Origin: Balanoglossus misakiensis | Taxonomy: Eukaryota > Hemichordata | NCBI GenBank assembly: GCA_040954595.2 | Contig: CM082576.2 | Coordinates: 16,740,001-16,804,000 of the forward strand | Direction of reading: 5' to 3' | DNA length: 64,000 nucleotides | Part shown: in pieces, positions 1 through 15,200 of the stretch | How the letters are laid out: each line of letters starts with the position of its first letter | Numbering within the stretch: position 1 is the first letter of the stretch | Program-made: the position numbers and the translations under genes | Notes under the pieces: generated by a model | Databases searched by the model: none | What the model was told of the DNA's origin: nothing | What the model saw: only the letters and a program-made list of their open reading frames with translations

Positions 1-272
1 CGTATTAGATACGCAGAGAACAAAACGAACGAAGACACATGTTTTGTTAGTAACTATGAAAACTTTGGTGGACAAACCAAATGATTTACATGTGAAACAG
101 ACTTTGGGCAACATGCAAATGATAAGAGAGAGACCAATGACCATTATTGGGAAAATGTCTGTGCACTCTACTCCAAACGATCTACAACTGCACAAAGTGA
201 TAGATCATTGTACATTATGTATTTGTAGAGGATGGTATTTATTTCTGGCTACATTGCAACAGACAGACTCAC

Positions 273-3200
273 TTGCACATTTTGATGACAGTTTCAACCT
301 CACCACTTTTGGCTGCCTGAATTGCAAGCTGACCTTTCAACTCATCTGCAGATACTCCAAGTAACTCTGCAAGTCTGTACAATGAAAGATGAAAATATGA
401 TGTTAATGTAATCACAATTCCAAGCGTATTAGTTTCCAAATAAATAGAAAGTTCATGACAGAGTGCCTATATTTGTTTCCATACTTTTCACCGTATGCAA
501 AACATGTGGGGCTTTCTCGATCTCAGTCTGTCTGTCTTTTGTGTCAAAGATTCTACAAAAAACAGCTGATCTAACTCTGGTGAACTAGTACATTGAATTA
601 CTAGACAGATTCAAACCAAATTTGGAATGAAGACTGCAACAGAACCCCTAATCTGATTAAAATCGGATATAGTGTGAGGTGCAGCATAAAAGATTACACA
701 AATATAAAACAAAAATCAAGATTTAAACAATTATTCTACCTATATAGTTTTTGAGAGGTGAAACTGTTCTGAGCTCCAGTTTTTCTCTCAATATCTTCCA
801 GGCTAGCCTGTGGAGAAAATGACACATTCTGATTAATTCAGTGTCATCTTGGCTGTAAGATTGAGGGCTTCTCTCATTTTGGAAACATATGCATGGCCTG
901 CCAAACACCAAAAGGTGTGGGACAACATCCAATTATACCACTTTCTGATCACTCATTAGGGGGCTGGTGATAATTAAGATATACACACAGTAAATGCAAC
1001 TACAGTACATGTAATTGTGCTTGGCCTCAACCCCTCATCCCTTTAACAAAAGTATGGAAGTGCGAAAATCCAATGAAGACTCTTTCTGTATCAGTATTAC
1101 TTCATATAAACAAATGTATAAACAAATGAGATGAACACTTTCCCACCAAAGTTGGAGGAATGCATCACAGCAACTTTTTTTGGAAGCCACGGTTTCTATT
1201 CTGCTGTATTCACAGGTGGCCAGCATTCCCCCCTAAAAAAACACTGCAACCCCAAATGGGTTATCCCTTACTTCTTTATTTTAAAAAAATGTGTAAAATG
1301 TTCAATTACTCAGACTCTAGCCGTATGGCATCCACTTTACCTTTGGCTGTACATGTTGCAAAATCTAAAGACAGTGTGACAACCCATTACAATTACTTAA
1401 TGCAATAGTTTGTTTATACTTTTCTTTTTGTGTGTTTTTTCTGTTGAACTCATTGTCTTACCTTATCAGTACATTGTTGATTTTTTTCACTGAAGACCAA
1501 CAATGCATAATCACGAAGATGTAGCACTCTCATCGACTCATCTCTGTAATCCTCGAGTGACAGAAATTTGTTAAATTCCACCTTGTTACGAAAAGTGAAA
1601 AAAAATACAAAAAATTAATAACTCAGTCACTTTCATTTGTATTTACTATAAATTAGCAAGAATATAAAATGATATTATTAAAAATGTCTTTTATCATTGA
1701 TGGCATCAACTAGAGTGTTCACAGGTCACCTGTACCAGAACTTGGCATACCTGTTAATTATGTGAAACCATATCCATGCAACAAGTTTTATAACAAAGTC
1801 AAAATTAGGTAATTCCTCAGAGCATTTTCAATGATCGTTTATGGAAAGAGCAGCTTGTTTCTCATCTTTGTAATGAAAAGGAAATTTCTTGCCTTGCAAT
1901 GAAAAGAAACTTATCTCAACTAGTAGTTGAACTTAAAATGATAATCACAAACACTGTTAGATGCAAAGTATCAAGTCACATCTGTACTTTACATCTGTAC
2001 TAAAATCGTTCCCTGATTGGATGAAATGCTTCAAATTTACTATTGCATTGTTAGAGGATACGGGTGTTAAAATAGAGAATGCTAACTCAGACCTGGAGGT
2101 TGGAGATACATTTCAAATCATGGAGAGTGGCTTGTAGTTCTTCTATTTCTGCAGGTTCCAGTCCTTTATTGAGTAGAAATCTCGCTACAGACACTGCGGC
2201 TTTCGTTACAGTAATCTTTTCTCTGTTTTCATCCTAGATGTGTAATTCAGAATCAGAGACACAATGAAGTTTATGAGGCATCCAGTATTGCATAACTCTT
2301 CAATCTGCAATCACTACTTTCAAATTATGTTTACCACCTAAAGTTGGGTATGAAACATAATGTCTGGTTTGGTGTGGCCAGAGTGCTTGTTCATGGGTCA
2401 CCAGACTTCATATTTGATATAGCACATTGATTACATTATATTATACCTGGTTTGTTTTACACTTTTAAATAATGGGAAAAAATATTGAACAATGTAACAA
2501 AAATAATTTCAAGAATTCTGACTGAAAGCGCCTTGGCTTGTGTATATTGGAAAGACAAACATTTACTGGTAATATTTAAAATGAGATAACACCAATTTGA
2601 AGGCTTGCCAAGTACATTTTGTATCTACACCTAAAACAAATGTAGGGTCTTCTGCTGCATGCTGGAACTGAAATCACATATGGATGGTCCTTTTAATGTG
2701 CAAACACATTTTTGAGTAATCTCTTAAAAGTATAACGAAGCTTACTTCAATAAACTCCCCATCTGCATCATCATCCAACTCATTCTGTAGAATAACGTGT
2801 GTCCATGTCAGTAGTCTTCTTGCACATCTCAAACTTTCATCGCTGCTCAGTGATTTCAGCAAGTCAATACAATCTGCAACCTGTAGGGGAAAACAATTGT
2901 CATTTGCAGGTTCTGTACCAATGGTTTTTCACAAAACATGATCCTGATATAAAAGTTATAGTGGCATTCATATTTCCAAAAACCCACCCTAGCATGTATT
3001 CATTTCATTATCCATACTTCAAGTTTTCTGTACAGTAAAACCTGTCTAAAGTGGACAGCAAAGGGACAGAAAATATTGCTCGGTTTGCAGAGGTGTCCGG
3101 TTCATAATCATAGCATTTCTTGTAACATGTGGTTTTATGTGAACGGGACAGGAAGGGTGTTCGGTATAGAAAGGTTTCCAGATAAGACAGGGTTTGGTTT

Positions 3201-6200
3201 AGACGGTTTAACTGTTCACGGTATTAATTGAGTTGAGTTTGTTGTGTGGCCAAAAGTTGAAAGGGAAATTTCAGGTGGAAATATGGAAAACCACAGTACT
3301 TAGGTATTGCTTAAAGAGACGAAGTCTCTCTCTCACTGCCCTTTTGCCATTATGTCAGATACAAGACACCGTTTATGCTGTCTACATGTGGATATATAGT
3401 GAATGAACGTTTGACCACACACAACGTCCATTCCGCTTGTATGATATGAGAGTAAAAACTCGCCCAAAATGAATAAACGGTAAGGACCGATTATTTGAGT
3501 TTTTTCACTCTCGTGTCTACAAGCAGGATCTGATGGAAGGTGTGTGTGGTTGAACGTTGATTCAGTATATACATCCACATGTAGAATAACATAAACGGTG
3601 TCTTGTATCAAACATAATTAATGGCAAAAGGGCAGCGAGAGAGAGACTTCGTACATCCACATGTAGAATAATATAAACAGAGTCTTGTATCAAACATAAT
3701 TTATGGAAAAAGGACAGTGAAAGAGAGAGACTTTGTCCCTTTAATATTCAGTGGCACAGACTTGCGGCTTGCCTCATACATTATTGTTCAGCACCATAGC
3801 ACTGATTGGGGATTGTGAGCAGTTAGATTGCGATGAGGCCCTCAAGCCATTATGTTCATATGGAGTTGTAAAGTAATGTCAATAATAAATGTTAAAATAA
3901 ATCTAAAAAGACTCACCCTCCCATGATGAACTAGAAATCGAAGTCGGAACATGTAGACATCTTCTGTTTTCTCCCGAGAATAAGCTTTAGTAACTTGTAG
4001 AGCATCAGTCATAGATGTTGGACTGTCTACACTTAACACAAACTTCCATAGATTCTGAGAAAAAAAAAGCCAATATGTAAATTAACTCTATTTGATAGAT
4101 ATAGAAAATTGATAGACAAAGAAAGATCCAGAACAAGGCAGAGCACACAGATATTGCGGGAAGAGTCAGGGAGAAGAAACTGATTACCAGGGAAATCAGA
4201 GAGCTCAAAAACACAGAATGGGGAGTGATCGAGATTGCAGACCGAGAGCACAGATTGAAATTTACGACATCTGACATTGCCTTGTAACACTGTAAATTAA
4301 AGGAACAAAGTCTCTCTCTCGTGGATATATACATGTAGTGAATGAACGTTCAACCACGTACATAGTCCATCCTGTTTGTAGGATATGAGAGTAAAAGTCT
4401 CGCCAAAATGAATAAACGGTAAACACCAATTATTCATTTTGGCAAGTTTTTCAATCTTGTGTCTTCAAGTGAGATGGAAGTTGTGTGTGGTCGAACATTA
4501 ATTCACTATATATCCACATGTAGAATAACATAAACAGTGTCTTGTATCAAACATAATTAATGGAAAAAGGGCAGCGAGAGAGAGACTTTGTCCCTTTAAA
4601 GAATGATACCTTATAGAAATTGCAATAATATGAACAGGGCTTCAATGTAACACTACAGTACCAGTATTTTTTCATGTTCGAGTTATTCACAGTTGCAAAA
4701 TGGTAACACCACAAATTTATTTTCCACGAGTTAATGTGCCGTTGAAAATAAGAGTTTTGTGGCAATCCTATATTACACACATATCTGAAAACAAGTGTGG
4801 ATCCTTTAATCATTAGAAAATTCATCTCAAAGTTATTTTTTGAGCACTTACTGCTGCTTGAGACTCATCAGATGTGTTGTAATTATGAATGTCATATTTT
4901 AATAGCATCTTCCGCAAATTCACTACATCATATTGTTGCTTCAGTTGACTGACTCTGAAATAACAAATACCAAAACAACTGCATTTAATAAACGGGCAAA
5001 AACTACATCTTTGGATAAAGAATGTCTATCTATACACAAGAACTGCCGTAACCTGAGGCATTATATCATAGAAAACGTTGCCATATTTGTACAGTACAGG
5101 ATGTATCAATACATATGACGCTGGTGTGTTCATGTGTGTTATAGAGAGCATACATGTGCAAATTGTCCAAAATGTTGTTCTATTTTTAGTTGCATGCAAA
5201 TTTCTCAAAATTTGGCAGCAATGTTATTTCAACTGTGCATTTCCATTCATATTATTGTGCATCTCTTCAACCCCCAAAATACCCTAAAATGACATAAAAT
5301 GAGCACTTAATGAAGAAAAGCGTATACATGTATGTGAAATTTTAGAGCAACTGGCAAGAGGCTTACATCATATCAAGTATTCAAATTGTTGTATTTTTAT
5401 ATACCTATTGGCAATTGACTTTCTAGACGTTAAGCTTATCGTTCTCAAATCTTAAAATACTGGTTCACCCATCCTTTTTTTCACGCTAGTCTTAATGTGC
5501 ATCTGTATAACAGATTTTATAATGATTGGAATAATTCAGCCTCTCTGTTTAATAAAATATAATATAATATTTTCTTCCAGAGTGGACCAACTGCAATCTG
5601 TCATAATCTGTACATCTGTGCAATTGTTGTAACGTACACACAATCAGATAATTTAACTCTAAATACACTACCTTGGATGGTCCAGAGCTAAACCTTGTTC
5701 AACAACATTTTCCACAATATCATTCCAGGGTAGAGCAGCTTTTGACATCAGTGATAATAAGGCTTGGCAAAAATACTGAAAAAAATGTATTAAAATGGCT
5801 ATTTCAGGTCATATTAGTGAAAATGAAACTAGTGCGCAGATGAAACAAGATGATTTGCCAAGGGTTCAAGAATAAACACGTTGTTTGAAAACCAGTATGC
5901 ACATGTAATTAAATTTAAACGTTATTAACGCACAGCTGATATCAACCATGGCGTCCATCTGAATACTTTGATAGGCAAGAGTAGGGCAATTTTCCACTGC
6001 AAAATTTGGAAAAATTTTAGGTCCCAAATTGTCTACCATCAACCAATGATCAGCACATATTGCATAACTTTCAATAATCAAGTACAGGCCAACTGATTTT
6101 TCAAATAGATGTTTCCTACAATACCGATGATGTATAAGCTTCCAAACTGTAAATTCAATACAGTCATCCTATAGCCCGACTTCACGCATGTTTCAGATAA

Positions 6201-9200
6201 TTACATGTTAGTAATAAGTGATGGTGAAGTACATATACACGTATTTGTTCAACTTACATCAAGATCTTTGATGCACTGAATAACAGCAACTGCTCTGCCT
6301 TCCCATGATGCTTCGTAGGAGTATGATGATACATCACCACTACGCTCAATCAGATCCTACAATTGATAACATAGCATCAAGGACACTGGTGGATTGCACA
6401 GAAATACACCAGTGTGCCCTCTAAGCCCATATGATGCGCCACTGACTCAACAAACTCACTGGTGACCCAAGAAAATTATCCAAAGTACATGCAAAGGTCT
6501 AGGGCTGACTCAGAAAAATTTCTAGAAATTCTAAAATAGACTCTAAGCTTTGAAAAGTTAAGTTTGTTAGAGGGCACGCTGGTGTACACCAGAATCAAAA
6601 TCACATGCAGGTGAAATTGGCAAGTAGACATGATCTAACAATACATGTATATAAATACGGATAAGTAAAAATTGTCTAACTGAGATTATTGGAGATATTT
6701 AAAGCTAATAACAAATTCTATTGATTTGCAGTTCATGGGGCTTTAACCATTTCTTATTACTTCCAAAGAGGGTAGGATGAATATATTATGATCAGATAAT
6801 GAATCATTCAGCCATTCAGGAAATGGAATTCATACATTTTTGGTGTTTAAGAATAAATTGTTTTGTATCAGCACAAAATCCACACTTAACCCTTCAACAA
6901 AAGACTTGACCATGCAGGATAACCTACCCAGCATCATGTATCAACTTCAACTGGATTGAAAATTACCAATAAAACTTATAGGATGAGTGTTTTATAATCA
7001 GATAACGAACATAAGAAGTACCTCAATGTACTTGAACAAGAGTTCTTCTGCTGGTAGTTTGTGTTGTTTCATATATGGTCTGACCACTTTATCAATACAC
7101 TGTGGTATCAACTCCGGTGCAGCCACTCTGTCCAACATTCGAAATGTAATGCTGCTTCTTGTCTCCTGTACACCAATGACATAAAAAATATGCAGAATTA
7201 TTGTTTCCACTTTAATCCATGGACATACATACATAATACAGAATGTGCTAAAGGACAACATCCTAAATGTCTTTAAAAAGGATGTAAGTTCAGTAAACTT
7301 GAAAGTATTGTCATTTCTTTTAATTGTGGATTTTTGGATTATCCTTTGTATGAATAATGAAAATCTGTAATAAAATACATGTATAGGGGTCACCACACTT
7401 GTTTCTGAAATACAGAGACATGAATTTAGTCGATAATAGAAGAAAACTGCTGACTCAGCATTTTTCACCAATGGTTTGTCTATGGGCAAAATATTTAACG
7501 AAATTTATCTCAAAATAAAGCGCGGTGACCACACGATTTTACTTGACCAATGAATTTATATTTACTGGACTGAGCTATGTGTAAAATTTCGTGAAAATGA
7601 CAACAGTAGAAGTCTGTTTTCTAGCAATTATCAATGTAATCCTATGGGAAAAAGATGGTCCACGCAGTTTTCCGGTTTATGTTCTGCGCGTACATCCTTA
7701 ATGTGACTCCATTATTAGTAGTATGCAAGCTGTCGTATTCATAACTTGTACAGAGATCTGTGTTTACACAATATTATTTATTTCGGTTGAAAATGACATT
7801 TCTGATAAATGATTCTCTTTATAAACAGCAGTTTCATGTATGGTTTAACCCAAGGAGCAGTATGTTAATAACATAAAATTGTCCACTGTCTGACCATCAT
7901 CTAAGTTCTTACCTGCATGAATTCCACCAATGTGAAAATATATGAGTAGTTACTCTGAAGACTGATCAGTTCTTTCAATTGCTGAGTCAATTCCTTCAAC
8001 AGCTTGACACCTTGGATCTTGCACTCCTGTCCCTGCTCACAAGAAAAGAAAATGAAGTAACTGTTATAATTTAATCAGATATGACTTGGGTGAGAATTCC
8101 TGCTTTATAGTGTAGGTATAGATTTGGCGGGACTGAAGAAATTGTTCGGTTTACAGATGTGTCTGCTTATAGGGTTCTTTTAACATGTCATTCTACATTA
8201 AAGGGGGTAGGAAAAGGTGTTTGGCACAGACAGGTATATACATTACTCTAGACAGGTTTTACTACACAACCACATACACATGGCTCATAACTGCAAATAC
8301 AGGTTCTATGTCATTAACAGGCTATTTATGATTTTGGCTCTGATCAGGGCTAATGAACTGTTTGCAAATTCATGTCTACTCACATTAAAACTGGCTACTG
8401 GTGTGACACTGTATTGCCTTGAATGTCCATTGTACTTCTGATTGGATTTGAAGTAAATTTCAGCAAGTTCCAATCCATTCATTGGCCAGTTATCCTGTCA
8501 AGCCAAAATGAACATTGAAATTAAATTATGATCAAACCACTGAAACTTAAAATACCATGAACAGCGTTATTTATCACTCAACCGAAATTTCATTATATCT
8601 TTCTATATAATTAAAAAAACAACTACTGGTGTTGTCCACAGAAATAGCTCTGAAATTACATTTAATTCTTTGTGCCGTGCCCACAAAAATCTTATCAGAC
8701 CTAGGTGTGATGTACCAAATTCTATTAACATTTGGTTCAGTCGTTATAAAATGAAGAGGTAGTAGACAATGTAGTATGCAATATGCAAAAAAGCATGTTA
8801 GAATTTCGTAAAGCACCACAAAATGACACTTGTAATAATTCAAATAAAAATGCAAATAGTCTGGAGATATTCGCTCAAGTTATCTTCCCAACTCCATCCT
8901 GGATGTGTTCCTGATAGATGAGGAGATGCGGGGAGCGGTGCCCTATGGGTCAGTCATAGTGCTCTGTCCACCTGGACTCCTGAGGCATAGCCAGTGGCTG
9001 TGCCAGAAAAGTAAATGGTGTGGTAAAGTACCCTCCACAGATCAGTTAATCCACAGTGATAGCCATCAGAAGTCTATGTGTTTCATATGATTTAGTACTT
9101 GCTATGAATTTTCATATGTTAGTGGTGGTTATATTGTAATGTTATTTTTTTACCTTCTCCAGAAATTCTAAGTTCCTGACTCTTTTTTCAATCCATAATG

Positions 9201-12200
9201 CAAGGACATGCAGATTCTGGAAAGACAAACAATTCATAGATACATGTACTTTATGGTACTGTATGGTAAAGGGTCTCAAACTATTAGATCACAAGATAAT
9301 GGAAAATACAACTACGCAACAGGATTACTAATAATGTCTGCCTCATTTAAATATGAACCAGCACTTTGAACTTGGCCCAGTCATCTGGTATTGATATGTT
9401 GAAGGATTATAAGGCCATTTGAAGGAATATACCATTCCTACATTTTGACCTTAGATGACCCCTGGAATTAAAGCCACGCCAGCTTTTGGTCATAATAATT
9501 TTAACAAACTGTTTTAGAGAAGTTTTTTTTTAAACAAGAAAGTTGCCCCCCCCCCCCCAACAAAAAATATCATAGCAATTAGACCAGCTTTTTAAAGGGG
9601 AAATCCGTCGTAGCTGATTTCTACATAATTTGGTAGCTTTGATGTCACTCTTTCAGAAAAAAACATATTCGCCATGTATAGGTCGCGCGATTTTTTACAA
9701 AATCTAGGGAAAGTTGGCAGAATTTCCAATATGGCGTTTACTGTAATTTGAATCATGGGAAAAAAAGCGCCAGGACCAACTTCCGCCCACCATAGTGTGG
9801 GTGATACCATTCTCCGATAGCTGTCACTGGGCGACAGACTAGGCGTATTTTCATAGCTATTGTTTGTTCTTTGCATCAGTTGATAAACAATCATCAGCAA
9901 AGTCGAAAATTTGTCATCTATTGACAGTTTTCATGAGCTATAACCCATGGAAAATATGCAAATACGCTTAGCTTGTGACGCAGAGACACCAGTCGGAAAA
10001 TGGTATCACCCAAACTAAGGTGGGCGGAAGTTGGTCCTGGCGCTTTTTTTCCCATGATTCAAATAAACGCCAGTAAACGCCATATTGGAAATTCTGCCAA
10101 CTTTCTCTAGATTTTGTAAAAAATCGCGCGACCTATACATGGCGAATATGTTTTTTTCTGAAAGAGTGACATCAAAGCTACCAAATTATGTAGAAATCAG
10201 CTACGACGGATTTCCCCTTTAAGAGAAAAAGTCAACTGTTAACGGACACTGGTTGGAAAGGCAGATTGACAACAGACGCTTAAAGACATCCACAATATCT
10301 GATAGGCTCCTTATCGCTATAAATGGAGCTAAACATAGTGGTCCCTGATGTTTTATCATTGCAACATACAACTCAAACTTAGAGAGCCCGTTTAGCAGAT
10401 TTGCCCCTCAGCCATTACTGCCACCAAATCACTTCTTATCGCAGCTGTACACAAATGCATGTCAGATACTCTCCTTGGCATAGACTTACTCTCAAAGAGA
10501 GTTGACCGCAGTCCTTGCAGCAGTTCAGAGTCATACTCATCACACAGGTTGTGGTGTCACCACGTTCAAGTGTAAATTATTAACAGCTTTCAACAGAGGT
10601 GAATGGCTTTCAAAATCTCACTCAACAGCAAGAAGACAGACCAAATGCCTCATAAAGAAGAAGAACATAAGTCAGTTTGATCACAGCAGGACAGGCAAGG
10701 ACCACTCATAAACCAATTCGTTAGGTACCACAATAAAAAAAAAAATAAGCTTTGATCAAAATCTCATTATTTTCCTCCAGGCGAAAATGACACGACCATT
10801 CAGACTGCAATATGCAAAGTGATGTAAACGATCTTGAATAGTTTACCAACCTGACCATTTGGTTGAAGTCCCTTCACAAATGGTATCAGATCATCTCTGA
10901 GCCACGGAATCATGTCAATGGACTTCACAGATTCAGGAACTGCTAACAGCACTTCACTTAAAGTCTCTTTTGTGAACTTCTCTTCAAATTCATCCTGTAT
11001 AGTAACAGTTTTTATGCAAAGGATGACAATTATCATAATGTTTACTAAATACAGACAGAGATGCAACATCACGAGTAATAGAGCTCCACTCTGATATTTG
11101 ACATTAACAGATTAACATGGAGTTCATGTTAATTTTCTTAAACCATACATTGCAAATTAATTATCTTGATACAGTCGTGTACGAGCCAATCGGGACAAAT
11201 GGATCCCCAAATACTAAGGGACTAAATTTCAAAGTTCTAACAGATAAAAGTTACTATTGAGAAGACTTGTGAACAAAGAATTTGCCTTTACAGTTTATTA
11301 AAATATCTGATAAATATCCATTTACCACCATGAACATTAATTACCCAATCCTAAATCCTTACAAGGCTGGCTGGGGAGGCCATGCAACCCAAAAAGCAAT
11401 AAACTTACAAATAAAAAAAAATAAAGATGAATAAAACATATCTCAATATACCTGGTGTCTTTTCCACAATGTTGCAGCTTTACAAATGGAGCCTTGTCTT
11501 AACAAGTCAATGCACTCTGGTAGTAAGTCACCAAGATGGAACTTATCCCATCTGGAAGCACTGTACAAACAAAATGAACAGTCACAGTAGAATAATTTAT
11601 TCTCAGTATTCTCTAGCTAGCACTCATGTTCTGCCAAAATATAATGCCTGTTCTTTCCACAAGAGTTGAATACAAGGCTACTGAAAGCAAATTATTTTAA
11701 TGACGTGCATGTAGTCCCGACTGGATCTGAAAATTCAGCAAATATGACTCTGAGAAAGTCAAAGTGGCATTAACAAAAATAGGCCAAGCATGCCTGAGTA
11801 CAAGTACTGAACACTGGACTAAAAAGATCCCCAGGTACCATGAATCACAAAATAATTACCAAGCAAAAGTTGATGAGCATATATGTTAATGTGTGCGCAT
11901 ACATGTATACTGGGTATGTGATAACCGCAAGTCTCATGACACTAAACATCTGAGTTACTGTATAATTCAAGATCTCCCACATTTTCATGAAAATCATTTA
12001 TTCTAGCTATACATTAGAATAACGCTTCAGTATCTAGAAATTTTTTGTTAAGCATATGGCCTATATGTTGGCCAACTGTCGTAGACGCTTCAGTTGCAAT
12101 AACTTGATAAGTTGCCCACACACGTCTGGTTACTGGAATAGCTGCATCTGTTGCTAACTAGAGTGCTCTAATCAATAATGCAAGACTTCATTTTCGATTC

Positions 12201-15200
12201 AAACACCGTGCAAATTAGATGTAGCTCATTGGGGACACACCATGGTTGCCACTTATGGGGATGGATGGAAAAACCGGCACATTGTATAAATACTATACCT
12301 GAATTCCTTTGTTCCATATGTCATGACAAAAGTATCCAGTCTGCGTTGCACTTTGTATAAATTGGTCAGTCTCTCTGTCAGTGCTTTGGATTGACTGCCT
12401 GAATGGTTTATCTTACTTCCAAGACATTTGGAAACCTAAAAAATGTATTATTGTGAATGTTTTACTGCTTAGAGGGAGAAAGTCTCTCTCTCGCTGTATG
12501 TTTGATACAAGACACCGTTTATGTTATTCTACATGTGGATATACAGTGAATTAATGTTCGACCACACGCAACTTCCATCCCACTTGTCTACATGAGAGTG
12601 GAAGACTCGCCAAAATAAATAATCGGTCTCTACCGTGTATTCATTTTGGTGAGATTTTTACTCTTATCCTACAAACAGGGTGGAAGTTGTGTGTTGTCGA
12701 ACGTTGATTCACTATATATCCACATGTAGAATAACATAAACAGTGTCTTGTATCAAACATAATTAATGGAAAAAGAGCAGTGAGAAAGAGACATTCTCCC
12801 TTTAATATTTCCAGTGAAAACTTTCCTACTGAAATAAACATGGTATCATTTTGCCACAAGAAGTATAATACATGTAAGTTAGCAAGGCAGATTTCAGTTA
12901 GCCAATCAAAATCATCTTCACAAACAACAATTTGTGTGCTTTCTCTAAGCTTGGTGCATAACAAAAATTCTGTATTTTGTCTGTACTGACTCATATACAT
13001 GTAGTACGCTGTCAGGCAGTGAATTACGAAATGCAGATGTCTGTGGCCTCAGCTAAATGCTTAAATTTCTGGATGTAAACTTCTGACTAACTGTTTGCAT
13101 GAATCTTCTAAAACATTGAAGTTGATCATTTTGGGGAATGGGTACAGCTCAAGTTTGCATACATCGTTTCGACAATGCCACTAAAGCATGAAATGATCCG
13201 CCATGAGATTTGAATGAGAAGAAAATGTTCATGCTGCCTGGCTTGTCCTGTGTGTTCTGTAAAGTCATTACAGAGGCCAAACTCAATATTAGCCATTTTA
13301 TATAACTGTCACTTGAAAAGATTTACTTTGGTGATACATAAATTTTTCGATATCATATGACGTCAGATGCCAGTTACGTTGGCATTCAAATTTCCAGATG
13401 ACGGGCAACTTCAACAATGTGGTCCAGACAGAGGCTGTGCAGACGAAATGCAATGAGGCTGATCAGGCACCATATCTGATACATGTTACGTGTCTGACAG
13501 TTCTAAAGTAAAAACATACTCGGAAAAAACTTTTACTGGATGCCGAAATAATATTGTTTGCCCGTCACCTGGAAATGACAACGCCGTGTGTCACACGGCT
13601 AGATCACGTGATTGATAGTTAAGAACAGAGCTGCTATTTTATAAAATGGAATTCCAAAAATATGGAATGATTCCATTCCAAGGATCTGCATAGAAACGTC
13701 ATACTTACCCGTGACCTGACATAGCTCAGTAATTGGCAGGTATTCTCATAACAGGGGAAAGTGGCTACCATACATATGTCTACCACTTTCTCAATGTCGG
13801 TGATATGTTCCAGACAGTCCATCAAAGATTCAAACAACTTAGGGATGTCAAGGTTCAGATGATTAGACCATGGCGACACTACATCTATAATGGATCCACT
13901 TTTCACAATATACACATCCTAACAACAAAGTGAAAATGGTACATTAACCCTAATGCTGCCAAGTGTGTTATTCAGTAGGGCCTATACAAGACCCTCAGAC
14001 CAATACAGAGCAAACCAGTATGATTTGGTACATTTTACAGGGGGCTCAGACTGCCAAGTGGGTCTAAGTACGTATGAGAGCCATGTCAAGACAGTCAAAA
14101 TACGTTTTAGAAGAAAAAGTGGCAAATAAGTATTTTAAGGGACTTGGCACTCTAAACAGGTTTGACACCCAGTAGCATTAGGGTTAAATTGAATTAACTA
14201 AAAAGGTAATAGGCAGAACCTGGAATTAGCATTTCCAGGAGCATACAGAATCCAGATAAAATGAGAATCTACACTGTGACTTATGTGCCAAAATGAAGTG
14301 TTAGTACTGCTGTTTATTTGTACATTTAACCCTTTCACCCCCTGGTCAAGTCCAACCCCAATGGCAAAAGGGAAGTGGGGGTAAAAGTTAAAGGTATACG
14401 GTCACCTATACAAATTTAGCCACAATTACCATGGTAAATCGAGATCTAACCAATCACAGATTTTCAGTGAGTGGCACACGCGAAAATAAAGTGTTCTTTA
14501 GAACACTCAAATACGCCATTTCAACTATATATGGCGATATGTAAATTGGAGGTGACCGTATACCTTTAAAGGGCACAGTGGATAATTTCACACATTACCT
14601 CAACATCCAAGTCAAACTGCTTGGCAAACTGGATAGCATCTTCAAATCTTCTCTTGTGTAATAATTTATGAAATCTAGTTTCAGGCAAGGCTTCCATGAG
14701 ATAGCGCAAATGTAATGCACTAACAAAGTCTTCTCCATCCTCTTGAACACCTTCAACCAGATATATTCCATCCTGCAATCGTAATATTTATTAAAATTTT
14801 AGAGCAATTGAGACAAGAGGCGTTCCCACAGAATGATGATGTATACTGTAAAACAGGAATTTGTTGTGTTAAAATAGGTAACTGTTACACAAGGATTAAT
14901 TTTCGCATTCTCGTATTTCTCTGCATCTGTATCTCTGGAAAAAATATATATTGCTCGCGAAAATAACCTGTTGTACAGTATACCGGTATAACATTTAGAG
15001 TTCCCTCTCAGGTTTCAAGAAGTGCAAGTTGGGTTTTGTGCCTGGACATAATAATATTACAAAATGACTGCAATGTGGCCACGTTAACTTGTATAGGGTA
15101 TTCTCAAGAATGAATTAAAGGAAATGCATGTACCTGACTCAATGGAGAATCTACAAGAGCTGAGTGGGATCCAACTTGAAGGGAATAAATTTGACGCATA

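Noticed and set aside
9543-9560. Long C or G runs (also 21239, 22962, 54915) as functional motifs
   Set aside because: Isolated homopolymer runs are common in this DNA. Only those in the 34996-35924 element are symmetric at its ends.
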